Origin: Amaurobius ferox
Taxonomy: Eukaryota > Arthropoda > Arachnida > Araneae > Amaurobiidae
NCBI GenBank assembly: GCA_951213105.1
Contig: OX578153.1
Coordinates: 57,334,520-57,398,519 of the forward strand
Length of the DNA: 64,000 nt
Direction of reading: 5' to 3'
The notes below the pieces were generated by a model, which worked only from the letters and a program-made list of their open reading frames with translations, was not told where the DNA came from and made no database searches. The translations under genes and the position numbers were made by a program. Below, piece by piece: positions 35,027 through 44,869 of the stretch (its first letter is position 1; each line of letters opens with the position of its first letter).

Positions 35027-36780
35027 TAGAGCTGCGGTTTTCAACCAGTGGCACGCGAATAAAGGACTGGTGGTGGTACTTGGATAATTTGTGCAACACT
35101 GAAAGTTTAATTTAGCACTGAAAGATAAATTAGCTTTAAATATACAAAAATATTGTTTCAATTGATAAACATTTTAATTGTACTTACCAGAAGATTATGA
35201 AAAAGAAAATTAGAACAGAGGAATTCATATTTTTCAGAAATAGTAGAATTTGCGGAGTATTTTTTGAAGAAAGAGAGCAAGCAACGCATTGATATTTCAT
35301 GTGACAAAATTTTAATAAATGATTTTAAAAATCAATTTTTTACTGAACTACTAGATTAGAAAAAGGAAATATTTTAAATAATTGCAGAGAGAGCAATTAT
35401 ATTTTCAGTCATTTTGTTCGAAGTACTTATGTGAAGCTAGATTTTCTTCAATGCTGTCGATAGAACCAGATATAAAAAAACTAATTTCTGTCAAATCTAT
35501 ATAAATAAAATTGAAAATCTATCTGTCTGTCTGTTTGTCCTGTCATCACGGGAGAACGGCTGAACCGAATTTAATGAAATTTTGTGGGTAGCCTGGAAAT
35601 AGTTCCACTTAAAATTTAGTTCATATTTGGAGCTTCTAAGATCAGTGGTTCTCGAGATATTAGTAAAACACGAAATTTTCGTTTGTCTCATCATCACGGG
35701 AGAACGGCTGAAGCAAATTTGATGAAATTTTGTGGATAGCCTTGAAATAGCCCCCCATAAATTGCCCCCAAGTTTCGAGTATCTAAGACTAGGGATTATT
35801 AAGACATTAATGAAAAACGAAACTTTTTCCTAGGAGATCTACTTTACTAAACTCCGTGGTTTATCCAAACGAAAAGCTTGAAAATCGTTTTAAAGTGAAT
35901 TGAAACCTTATCTCTGAGTTTGATGGGAGATTTTTTGCGTTAATTAGTCACTTTCTGAAAACATGAATTGTTTGAAGCATGATTAAATGGGAAATCCATC
36001 TCCATGGTTTATTTTCACCAGTTTTTACTGAAGAATGAAAAGTATAAAGAAATCAAAATTGTTATTTAATTTCGCAGTTTATGAGCAAGATTCTATCTTA
36101 TATCAAGTTGCTCAGAAACGCAATTAAATTAAACCTGTCTGTTAATTTTAATTATTATTTTTTCGATTTGAATAATAAATAAATGGATATAAAATTATAT
36201 TTTAGAAAAGAACGATTTGATTTTTATTATAGCATTTTTGACTAGATAATATCAATTACGGTCTTCAGGTTTTATTATTATTGATATTTTCGGTGATTAT
36301 TGATTAGTCAACTTCTGGATGATTTTACAACAAAGAAAATCAAAAACAGATTTTCAAAAAGATCAGTTATGTTATCTTGTTCAACGTACTTATATGAAGA
36401 CGAATTTTTGTTTAATGTTCTACTTAAAAAAATACCGAATGATACGCGACTTGGAACAAATATAGTTTTAAATTGAAGTAAAATAGAAAAAGATATAAAG
36501 AAACTTTGTAACAGACACAAGCATCACATTAAATTATAGTTAATAAAATTGCCTGCTAATCATATTGTTAATCGTATTTGCTAATATTTGTTTCTTTTGC
36601 TCAATTGTAATAAAAACGAAATGTGACAATAACTTAATTAAGTGTTGAAAACCGAGACTTAATTAAGTGTGTAGTTTTGATTTCCAGTTTGTATACAAGA
36701 TATATTTTTGTTGGTGGTACTGATATTATCGAATAAGTTTCAGTGGTACTCATTTATGGAAAGGTTTAGAACCTCTGGTT
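35027..36780 (+). pseudogene. hAT transposon relic with nested Helitron
   Basis: The left end (AGAGCTGCGGTTTTCAACCA, GTGGCACGCG) and the right end, read inverted (AGAGGTTCTAAACC ... GTACCACTG), form hAT-like terminal inverted repeats. Before the Helitron, plus-strand codons at about 35408-35495 give KYLCEARFSSMLSIEPDIKK, close to the C-terminal dimerisation block of hAT proteins (CE..FS.M). After the Helitron, about 36385-36530, a second, more decayed version is readable (STYLYEDEFLFNVLLKK, then a stop, then KIEKDIKKLCN). Either the C terminus was duplicated or two related elements are fused. The first copy appears shortened between SMLSI and EPDIKK. Not functional. Confidence 0.72.
35496..36305 (+). 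mobile_element. Helitron fragment, copy 2, 3'-truncated
   Basis: 5' end TCTATATAAATAAAATTG preceded by A, then a CTGT microsatellite and CACGGGAGAACGGCTGAACC, as in the other Helitron copies. It follows the longer 58747 copy to about 36300 (GGAGATCTACTTTACTAAAC, ATATCAATTACGGTCTTCAG) but the CTAG end is absent. Inserted in the hAT relic. Confidence 0.8.
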
Positions 36781-37613
36781 TAAGACATTTGTTCTTAGTG
36801 TCTGTTGAACAGCACACGTTTCCGACCTAATGAAGAATTCTCAAAACGCCTTTGAAACAATTGCAATTACTTAATTATCCTATACATGATTTCTTCAAGG
36901 CAGTATTAGAAAGTTGTATTTTGAAAAGCAACAGTTCTATTTTTTGTTATAGTTGATTGTTAATACTGTAATATTTAACTGGCATTTGCTGTATAAGGTT
37001 ATAAGGTTTCACGCTGTAGTATTCATAATGGTGAGAAACATAGAAGATTCAGTTAACCATTTGTAAAAATTTATATTTTCCACCAACAGGAAAAAAAATT
37101 CTGTAACAGAGGATTTTAATATTTAAAATAAAAGATTGAATTTCACACCCTATACTGTATTGCAGATAAATAATCCCTATTGGGAATATGACCACATATA
37201 TACACCCATAAATCTTAATACATATATCTAGACAGCTTCCTACCAATCAGGGTAATCTCATCTCCAGATCTCACTCGCCGAATTCAGATTTTACCCCAAT
37301 CACGTGATTCAAGTGTACCCCTTTTCCCAAGTGCCCGGAGAATTGTTCGATTCTAACACTTAATGGTCACTAGAAGGAAATGAATTCGATAAAACAACGT
37401 TCCGAAAACTCCCGCTGAATTACAATTAGATTTTCCGCGAGGTATAGTTCAACCCTTCCATTGGTTAGCTTTCGATAAAACTTTGCCGTCTCTTAGTGTT
37501 GTTACTAGTAGAATTTGATCCCGGAGTTCTGAGTTTGGACATTATATGTCCAGATCCGAGATTAATCGCTATTTCTCCGCATTTTTGAAAATGCAAAATT
37601 ATATACAAAAAAA
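36781..37613. other. Unassigned spacer
   Basis: 37250-37600 is less AT-rich than its surroundings and has no recognisable repeat or domain. Nothing else supported. Confidence 0.35.
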
Positions 37614-38372
37614 TCTGTTGTGCGCAACTCATGACTTTCCTTATATAATGTAATGAATTTACTACTTTTACAGTAAAAAAATTAGATTTTTCTTATAGTA
37701 TATACTTATATTCTTTCCAAGATACTTATATTCTTTCCGTCATTTTCATTGATTTAGTGTCATTTTTATCCATTTGGCGAGATTTTCGTTAATTTGGCAA
37801 CATTTCAAAAGGTCGCCAAGTTGGCGACATTCTGCCAAAATCGTCACCAAAATCTCGCCAAGCGTTATGGACGAAGAAATAAGTTATTCTTACAGCAGAT
37901 AAATGATTATTTGGCGATCAATTACAAAAGTATTACTCAAAGTATCTTTTTTCATGAATGGAAGGAGCTAGATCCACGAGAATAATATTACCCAATTTAT
38001 CGCACGGTATTACATATGAAAAGTGAACATGTTTCTCAATAGGAAATATTTTTTTTATATGATTTTTTGATAATTTTTTCAAAAATGTGCAATATCTCGA
38101 GAACGGTTCATGGTAGCGTTCTAAAATTTATGTCAATAGATTTCTAATGAAAAATTACATAAGAAATGTCTATTTGCGTTTTATTAACGGTTTTCATTTT
38201 TTGACGATTTTTTCAAAATTTCACTCGAAAATTTATGGGGGTTCTGAACATTCGATTGCGTATAAAAACAATAAGCTACCAGAGTTTATGGATTGGAATT
38301 TTTGTACCAAATTTCGTTCGAATCGGTCCATTTGTTCGTCAGTTATCGTCTCCACAGACTCACTGACACACA

Positions 38373-38443
<71 letters not shown>

Positions 38444-38636
38444 TTTCACACACACACACACACAAACTTTCACACACACATACTTTCACACACACACACA
38501 CACACACAGACATCACTTCAAAAATGTTTGATTCGTGATCAGGGATGCTTGAAACGTGCTCTCCCGTCGAAAACTGGAATTCGAATTTTCGACCCCGTCA
38601 CAATACTTTCCTTATACATATGTATAGAAGGAAAGT
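37614..38636 (+). mobile_element. Family A hairpin-ended repeat, copy 4
   Basis: In the forward orientation: 5' TCTGTTGTGCGCAACTCATG, then ACTTTCCTTATATA; 3' end ACTTTCCTTATACATATGTA + TAGAAGGAAAGT. The CA microsatellite is at 38367-38512. Complete at both ends. Confidence 0.83.
38367..38512. repeat. (CA)n microsatellite inside family A copy 4
   Basis: CA repeat with short TACTTTCA interruptions; open frames on both strands are artefacts. Confidence 0.93.
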
Positions 38637-39025
38637 AACTGGTATTTAAGTTTGTTAAAGATAGAGAAACTAACTTGCTAAAAAACGAAGACTAAAATAC
38701 AAAGTTGCAACTTCTTTCCCATGGATTTTATTTTGTTTAACAATGTATAGTGTTTAGAGCCGAAAATAGTTGTCTCAATTAAAAATTAAGGTTGTGTCCC
38801 GTAGAAAATTGAAATTCTGTTCCACTTAGGTTCTGCCCCGTGGTCGAGTTTCAGTCTGTTGCGCCCTTGGTGCTGACTTCGGAAGGGGTCTGGAATTGAA
38901 GGACTTAACCCCAACTCCATTTTGTCCTCTTCAAGGGAAAAAATAAAAGAAATTCGTTATGGATCAGTGGTCGGTACTATAAGTGTAGAAGACCCAGACC
39001 ACACTATAAGTACTGTAAGTGTTGA

Positions 39026-39079
39026 AGACCCAGACCGTCCGACTCGTCCAGAGGACTAAGAGCAACTATTTGGACGGCC
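39026..39079 (-). mobile_element. SINE fragment, copy 4
   Basis: Only the tail-proximal body (GACGGTCTGGGTCTTCAAC read on the minus strand, and GGCCGTCCAAATA) remains. It is flanked by AGTACTGTAAGTGTTGA on the left (39009-39025) and another copy of it on the right (39081-39097). Confidence 0.65.
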
Positions 39080-39095
39080 GGAGTACTGTAAGTGT

Positions 39096-39469
39096 TGAGA
39101 CCCAGACCGTCCGACCTACCAGAAAGGTGTAAGGTAACTGTATGGACGGCCGGGAAGTGCCACTCAATTTAGACCGGAACCCAGTGGGGGAGGCATCCAC
39201 AGGGACCGTACCCTCCTTCCCCTACCACCAACCTCTCGGAAGGACTTACGGACCCACATGTTTAACGTGATCGTACTCCGCATGAACACGGCGGCATTTG
39301 TTGTAGCGTGCAAATCTAGCGCGCAAACCACGGGGATACCGCACCCGAGATGGCCAACAGCACGCGGTGTTCCGAGGTGGTCACCCACCAAGTACTAACC
39401 GCGCCCGATGCTGCTTGACTTCGGTGATCTAACGAGAACCGGTGTTTTCAGCACGGTACGGCCGTTAGC
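39096..39469 (-). mobile_element. SINE with 5S rRNA head, copy 5
   Basis: A single unit flanked by CCGGAGTACTGTAAGTGT on both sides (39078-39095 and 39470-39487), an 18-bp target duplication. On the minus strand it begins with a full-length 5S rRNA-like sequence (39469-39353), runs through a short linker into a truncated tRNA-like segment (GTGGTTTGCGCGC near 39335-39320) and then the body shared with the other SINEs (GGTGGTAGGGGAAGGAGGG, CACTGGGTTCCGGTCTAAAT, GGTCGGACGGTCTGGGTC). The 5S 5' end abuts the duplication exactly, so 5S and SINE most simply inserted together. 5S-headed SINEs are known in other animals as SINE3; the chimera with this tRNA-type body looks unusual. Confidence 0.85.
39353..39469 (-). 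rRNA. 5S rRNA-like sequence (retroposed, SINE head)
   Basis: 117 nt on the minus strand, from GCTAACGGCCGTACCGTGC to GCGTGCTGTTGGC. It contains the conserved 5S core GATCACCGAAGTCAAGCAGC, then GGGCGCGGTTAGTACTTGG and GGGTGACCACCTCGGAACAC, which cover the internal promoter (A box and C box of the TFIIIA-bound region). The ends pair (GCTAAC/GTTGGC, imperfect). No T-run terminator follows; it is fused to the SINE. It is therefore more likely a retroposon promoter head than a working rRNA gene. Confidence 0.9.
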
Positions 39470-40359
39470 CCGGAGTACTGTAAGTGTGAAATAATTCTGC
39501 CTTCTAAGCCACCGGAGGACTTGAGGATTTAGAAGGATTTAAAGACCCATAATCTCCGTCCTGTGGGGATGAAATCGCAAATCCGACTACTTTAGGTTCT
39601 ACTGATTATCAATTCTATAGGTGTGAAAAAAATCAGTCTACTAGGTGACCAGGAGGTTTGAAAAGGTCTGAAAAGACACTTCGAAAAACTTTAATTTTTC
39701 CCGACTCCGGGGAAAGGGAGGGTTAGTAAATCAAAAACCCAGCTATGTTAAGTTCTGTCCTATGGTCTAAACTATAAGTCTACAAATATTCAACCATCTA
39801 GGTCATCAGGCGTCTTCTAGAGGATTTGAAAATATTTTTCGAAAAACCTTCATTTTCTCCACCCCTAGGGGGTGAACCGAAAATTATGGTCGATATTATA
39901 AGTGTTGAAGATTCAGCTTTCTATGTCACCGGTGATCTTGCAGAGAAAAGAGAAAAACACGTTAGACAATTTAATATAATGATGGTTAAATTTTAACACG
40001 TTGGAACGTTAAGCTTAAAACAGGCAATTGAAAGATGTAGCAAATATCTGATAAATTGGCAATATTGACTTCTATGTTTCAGATCATATGTATATTGTTA
40101 CGATGGGATATTGTTACGATGTTGATAAGTTCAAATTTCTGTATAACTAACACGTTTCTTTACAAGTACAGCATAAGCAGGAACAGTAACAATATACAGC
40201 AAAAAGCTCGATAACTATCATACAGGATCGCTAAGCAACTGTCAGGTAGAGTAAAACAGCTATTAAATACTGAGCTAATTTCACAGAACAGCAGATACTA
40301 TTTTCAAAACATTCATGTAACTCACAGTTCAATATAGTATGTATTATGTTAACTGCTCC

Positions 40360-40506
40360 AACTGAGCAGTGTCTTATTTTGTATATTCCCAGTGAAAACT
40401 TCCAGAAGCGGCTCGTACTTCATAACACATTCGTTATTTCGAGAGTGTTCCCTAACATTAGAAAAGTCGCCAAATTGGCGATAAACTGCCAAATCTGGTA
40501 ACCTAT
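40360..40506 (+). repeat. 147-bp direct repeat, left of LINE
   Basis: Begins AACTGAGCAGTG and ends CTGGTAACCTAT. Aligns without gaps to 42413-42559 with roughly 13% mismatches counted by eye. Confidence 0.88.
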
Positions 40507-42412
40507 CAAAAACAAAAATTTGTATTTTGCTAAATTAAATCTTCCTTTTACTTTTAGAATTATCATTTTCTCTTATCTAAAATTCCAGATCCATTACATA
40601 TTCCGATCAACAAGTGACTTTTTCCAAATTTATATCTAAAGGAGCTCCCCAAGTATCTGTTTTATCCACTATCTTGTGGAATCTATATTTCAATGAAATC
40701 CTTCTCATAAATAATGCTATTTACTTAATTTAAGCTTTCGCTGACGCCCTTGCTGTAGTAACTTTCGGTTCCATAAGAACGACATTAGAACAAACCACTA
40801 ACTACATTTTGGAAAAAATTTTATCTACCCTTATCGCTCTTGACTTACAACTTTCTACCGACAAAAGTAACTCTGTTGTTTTTGGTAAAAATAATTAACA
40901 TCTCAAAAGAAACCCCATTTTTAAATTACAAAACAAATCCATTAAAATTAGCTATCATTTAAAATATCTTGGTTCAATTATAGATAACAGATTAACATGG
41001 AATCCACATATCTTTTATTTGAATGACAAATGTTTCAAGTTCTCTACTAACTTTGGTAAAAATTCGGGTAATAGCTGAGGGGGGGGGGGTAATAAGTCTT
41101 TTATGAAAATCTGGTACTTATCTGTCATTGAAAAAAATTATTACTTACGGTTCCAGAATATGGGGTGGGAACTTAACTAAGAAACAAATTAAAAAATTAA
41201 TTTCTTTACAAAGGGTTAAAACTACTTCCGACATTTCTCTTTATTCTATCACTGGTATACCCCCTATCCACTTTGTTATTAACTTTCATTGCAAAAAATA
41301 TCGTTTTTGGAAACAAAGAATTCTTTCATACATCCTGATCTTCTTTCCCTATCATTATTCGATTTTAACAGCCCTCTTTCAGAAACCCATCCTTCTAAAC
41401 GCATTGTTAACTTTAAAAAACATGATAATAAAACTTTTTCTAATTATAACATTTAAACAGATGGATCAAAAATGGATCATAATGTTAGTTTTACGATTTG
41501 TATCTGTGATCATGCTGCACTGATTGAGCCTCTCTGTTTTAAACTTGATAGTAAGAACGCAGTTTTCCAAGCTGAAATTACAGCTATTAATTTGGCTATT
41601 GATTGGGCTTCTAAAAACAATTCTAAAATCAATATTTTTACAGACACTCTTTCATTTATCCTTGTCCTTAACTCTCTAAACAATAAATCAAATTATTTAA
41701 AATCTATAAAATCTAATGCTTTAAAATCTAAACATTTAATAAACCTTTCTTGGGTTAATCAACCCTTATGGTTTGCAGATATTTGTAAAAATCCTCGCTC
41801 TATTGAAAGTATCAAAAACTGTGTTCTTATTGCCAAAAGTAGTTTTGACAAGGTTTCTTAGTAATGTGTTGGCTACTGCTTTAAATTATATGGTCAATAA
41901 AATTTTACACTGTTCCAAATTTTATGTTACATTTCCCCTTAATACATCTTTCTGAAATTATTTGATCTCTTTGCTGCAGGATTGATCATGATCAAATTGA
42001 CAACTACTTAATGAATGTAGGTTTTTTTTCTGATTTTAGGCTGTTTCTGTAAATTTTTCTATTATTGCATTTTATGTTTTTTTAATGCATATAATAGTAT
42101 TTTGGTCTCTCTAATTTGACAGTAATTTATTATTTAAAAGAAGTTTTTAAAAGTTTCTGTTTTTTTTATTTAAAACGAATTTTCTTTGCAATGGGGATTT
42201 TAAATTATTTGAATTTACCCCATTTTTTATATCAATCACAACTGTTTTGTATGTTTCCTTTTGTGTTGTTTTCTGTCTGTAAAGTATTTCTATGTATATT
42301 GTCTTTGCGTATGTTTGTGTATTGTTTCTTTGTGTTTTTCCAGACCGTCCCCTGTAATTGCTCCATATCCTTTAGGTGTGCTGGGTGTCCTGGGTAATAA
42401 ATAAATAAATAA
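40507..42412 (+). pseudogene. 5'-truncated LINE (I/Jockey group), decayed
   Basis: Plus-strand fragments of a non-LTR retrotransposon ORF2. Near 40635-40680 GAPQVSVLSTILWNLYFNEI (reverse transcriptase domain; PQGS expected). Near 40738-40765 FADALAVV, where the catalytic F/YADD motif is expected, so the second Asp is lost. Near 40960-41000 YLGSIIDNRLTWNPHI. From 41128 YGSRIWGGNLTKKQIKKL and ITGIPPIHF. From about 41458 an RNase H domain: TDGSK, then AVFQAEITAINLAIDWA and IFTDTLSF. The 3' end is a short (AAAT)n tail at 42397-42412. The coding order matches LINE clades with a C-terminal RNase H. Multiple frameshifts; not active. Confidence 0.87.
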
Positions 42413-42559
42413 AACTGAGTAATGCCTTACTTTATATATTCCTAGTAAAAATTTCCAGAAGCGGCTCGTACTTCATAACATATTCGTTATCTCGAGAGGG
42501 TTTTCAAACATTCGAAAAGTCGCCAAATTGGAGATAAATTGCCAAATCTGGTAACCTAT
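42413..42559 (+). repeat. 147-bp direct repeat, right of LINE
   Basis: Second copy of 40360-40506, starting immediately after the LINE tail. Confidence 0.88.
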
Positions 42560-42681
42560 TTCCGAATTTCAGCATATGGTAACCCTAAATTCATGTCATA
42601 AAAATGGCTACTTGTAAAGGTGCTTTCTCCTTATAGTTTTCAAAAGAAACACCGGTCGAGTCATTTTCCACGTTCATAACA

Positions 42682-43579
42682 ATATATATTACTTGCTTCA
42701 GGCAATTTTAATAAACAAATCTCTTCGCAAAACACAGTGATGGGAGGGATTCTAAAAGAAGTGATGTGTGTGTGTGTGTGATGAGAGGGGTTCTAATATA
42801 TAAATTTTCTAAATACAGCACATATAATTTTAGGGGTTAGCGGTACACGTGGCTGAAGGCAGAAGATATATTACCATCGTCGCGATGAGAATTGAAGGAG
42901 ATAAAAACCTAGGAGGCAGGGTACTCGAATGGATGGTAGAAACCACCGAGAAAGAAAGATTAGCAGAAAATAAAAATGAGCATGAAGAAAACAAGGCAGG
43001 AGAACGGATGGCAGAATAGATGGAAACAACTGAATAATAAATAGACCTATCAACATGGTAACGAAAGAACATGAGACGTATAAACTAGAAGCAAAATACA
43101 AACAAGAAAAATAAGTAGAAAATAATTTAAAGCGACGATAAAACAATTAAAAAAATAATAAGAACAAACGTGAAAAATAAATATGAAGGAACCAACGGAT
43201 CCAAATATATGAGTTAATTTCGTCAAATCAAATCGCACGAAAATAATTAAAATGCGGGGAATGGGGGGAGGGCAAATAATAAAAAAGCGAAGGAAGTTGA
43301 TTGGAATAAAAAATTATATTAGATATTTCCAAGAGGAAAGACAGAAGGGCATTGATCGTTAACAACGGATTTTGAATGAGAAACAATATAGAAGCTTTCA
43401 AGAAAGTCCGATTCATAAATTAAAGTGGGGGTAAAAATTATTTTGGCTTCCGAAAAATTACAAGCATGATTAAAATCCCAAGAATGTTAATCAATTGAAG
43501 ATTTGAAATCATGTTCGCAGGGCACCAGTTACCATTTATAGGTCTGTATCGTTCTCTTTAGAATTAATCAAAACGAATA
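42682..43579. other. Spacer with one weak candidate exon
   Basis: A TG tract lies at 42765-42779. On the plus strand 42835-43018 is open and highly charged (GDKNLGGRVLEWMVE, ENKNEHEENK), preceded by an AG in a TTTTAGGGG context that could be a splice acceptor. No domain recognised. The minus-strand frames over the same stretch are hydrophobic mirror images of it. Confidence 0.3.
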
Positions 43580-44175
43580 GCTGTTAACTGCGCTGTCAGT
43601 AAGAAAACTTGGTAACCGTTTGCAAGAAAACTTTCTAACAGTTAGCAAGAAAACTTGCTAACGGCCAGCAAGAAAACTTGTTAACTGTCAGCAAGAAAAT
43701 TTGTTAATTGTCAGCAAGAAAACTTGCTAAATGCCGAAATTTTGCAATTATCTGTAGTGACGCAAAGCCAGATGGTCCCTAATGCTAGTATAGATTATAC
43801 AGTGCTGATCAATTTTATACAGTATTGATTAATTCCTCAACATACAGCTTCATGAAATCCTCTGTGAGTCTGTTCTAAACTACAAGCTTTAAACATACCT
43901 TTTGCTTCACAATAAACAGAAACTTGGTAACTGCTAGCAAGAAAATTTGCTAACCGTCAGCAAGAAAACTTGCTAAATGCGCAAACTGTGCAAGCATCTG
44001 TAGTGATGCAAAGCCAGATGCTCCCCAATGCTAGTTTGGCTATACAGTGCTCATCAATTCAATACAGTATTGATCAAATTCTCCAACATACAGCTTGATG
44101 AAATCTTCCGAGAATCTGCTCTAAACTACAAGCTTTGGACATACTTTTTACTTCCCAATAAATAGAAACTTCGTA
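43580..44175. repeat. Duplicated block of AGCAAGAAAACTTGCT palindromes
   Basis: A 22-24-bp unit containing AGCAAGAAAACTTGCTAA (arms AGCAAG/CTTGCT) is repeated five or six times at 43590-43735 and two or three times at 43920-43980. Each set is followed by the same roughly 190-bp sequence (ATCTGTAGTGA(C/T)GCAAAGCC, CTACAAGCTTT, AACATAC), so the whole is a tandem duplication. Confidence 0.85.
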
Positions 44176-44206
44176 AATACAGTATAGTGCAAAAAAATGA
44201 AATGAT

Positions 44207-44408
44207 CCACTAGTTTCAAAAGCATATAATAACCTTCTTCGCCAGGACCGACAAGAAGCGAAACCGCACCTGCCGCTAGTTGCCAACATAAATTTTCAAG
44301 TTGCCAAAAATATAAATTCGGCAAATTGACAACAAGTTGCTGAGTCGCCATTTTTGTTGATCCTTTCGAAGAGGGCCTAAGGCTGTTATTTTCCTTTGAA
44401 ACTAGTAG
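44207..44408. mobile_element. Small MITE-like element
   Basis: CCACTAGTTTCAAAAG at 44207-44222 is inverted at 44393-44408 (CTTTGAAACTAGTAG), about 15 bp with a mismatch, with further pairing (TTCTTCG near 44238 and CGAAGAGG near 44368). The inside is GC-richer than the flanks and non-coding. No target duplication could be confirmed. Confidence 0.5.
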
Positions 44409-44869
44409 ACCAGTTCCTTGTATATGTATGTTATATTTAGGGAGTTTTTATTTATTCTGTTTTATTGCAGCAATTTTTGAGCGATTACTTATTTGATAAT
44501 TAGATTTCAGTCGTTTGGCCATCTTTTTAGCTTTTGACTCTAAAGATGAGCCAAAAATAATCTATCATAAAAGCAGTAAATACGGCACGATACTTTATAA
44601 AATAGTAAATAACTGAATCACACCGTAAAATGCTGCAAAAATAAAATTTCGAAAGCAGATGATCGTTTCGAAATTGCTTGAAACTCTTCATTCTTTAAAC
44701 ACTTCATTCTTCAGTGCGAGGAGATGATTTTTGAGCCTAGGATTTTTGCATTTATTTCATTTGCCCAGCATTTTATGCTGTAATCTAGGTATTATAGATA
44801 TTTATACTATATAATAGTCGCTTCAAATCAAACAAATTCTCATCTTGTATCATATTTATTCTTTTTATG
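44409..44869. other. AT-rich spacer
   Basis: Nothing recognised. Confidence 0.35.

Larger units (their letters stand above)
38800..39960. repeat. Decayed roughly 180-bp tandem repeat, host of SINEs
   Basis: Recurring elements are a TTCTGTCC(T/C)(A/G)TGGTC block, then CTATAAGT(G/C)T(A/T), then GTCA(C/T)C(A/G)G, with AAAAAC(T/C)TT and a G-rich stretch. Units can be seen near 38820, 39540, 39740 and 39880, with SINEs inserted in one of them. A related piece lies at 10975-11110. Confidence 0.55.
40112..42681 (+). mobile_element. Solo LTR split by a LINE
   Basis: Starts TGTTACGATG and ends CGTTCATAACA (TGTTA...TAACA), with ATAT on both sides (40108-40111 and 42682-42685) as a possible 4-bp target duplication. 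Without the LINE and one copy of the duplicated 147-bp segment it is about 517 bp. No primer-binding site, gag or pol follows, so a solo LTR is proposed, Ty3/gypsy type by its ends (inference). Orientation is arbitrary. An alternative TGTTACGATG lies at 40096. Confidence 0.6.

Noticed and set aside
39353..39469. Functional 5S rRNA gene
   Set aside because: It is enclosed with SINE sequence between target duplications and lacks a T-run terminator, so it reads better as a retroposon head.
42830..43416. Hydrophobic minus-strand frames as transmembrane proteins
   Set aside because: Several overlapping frames are open because the plus strand is purine-rich; none has a recognisable family.
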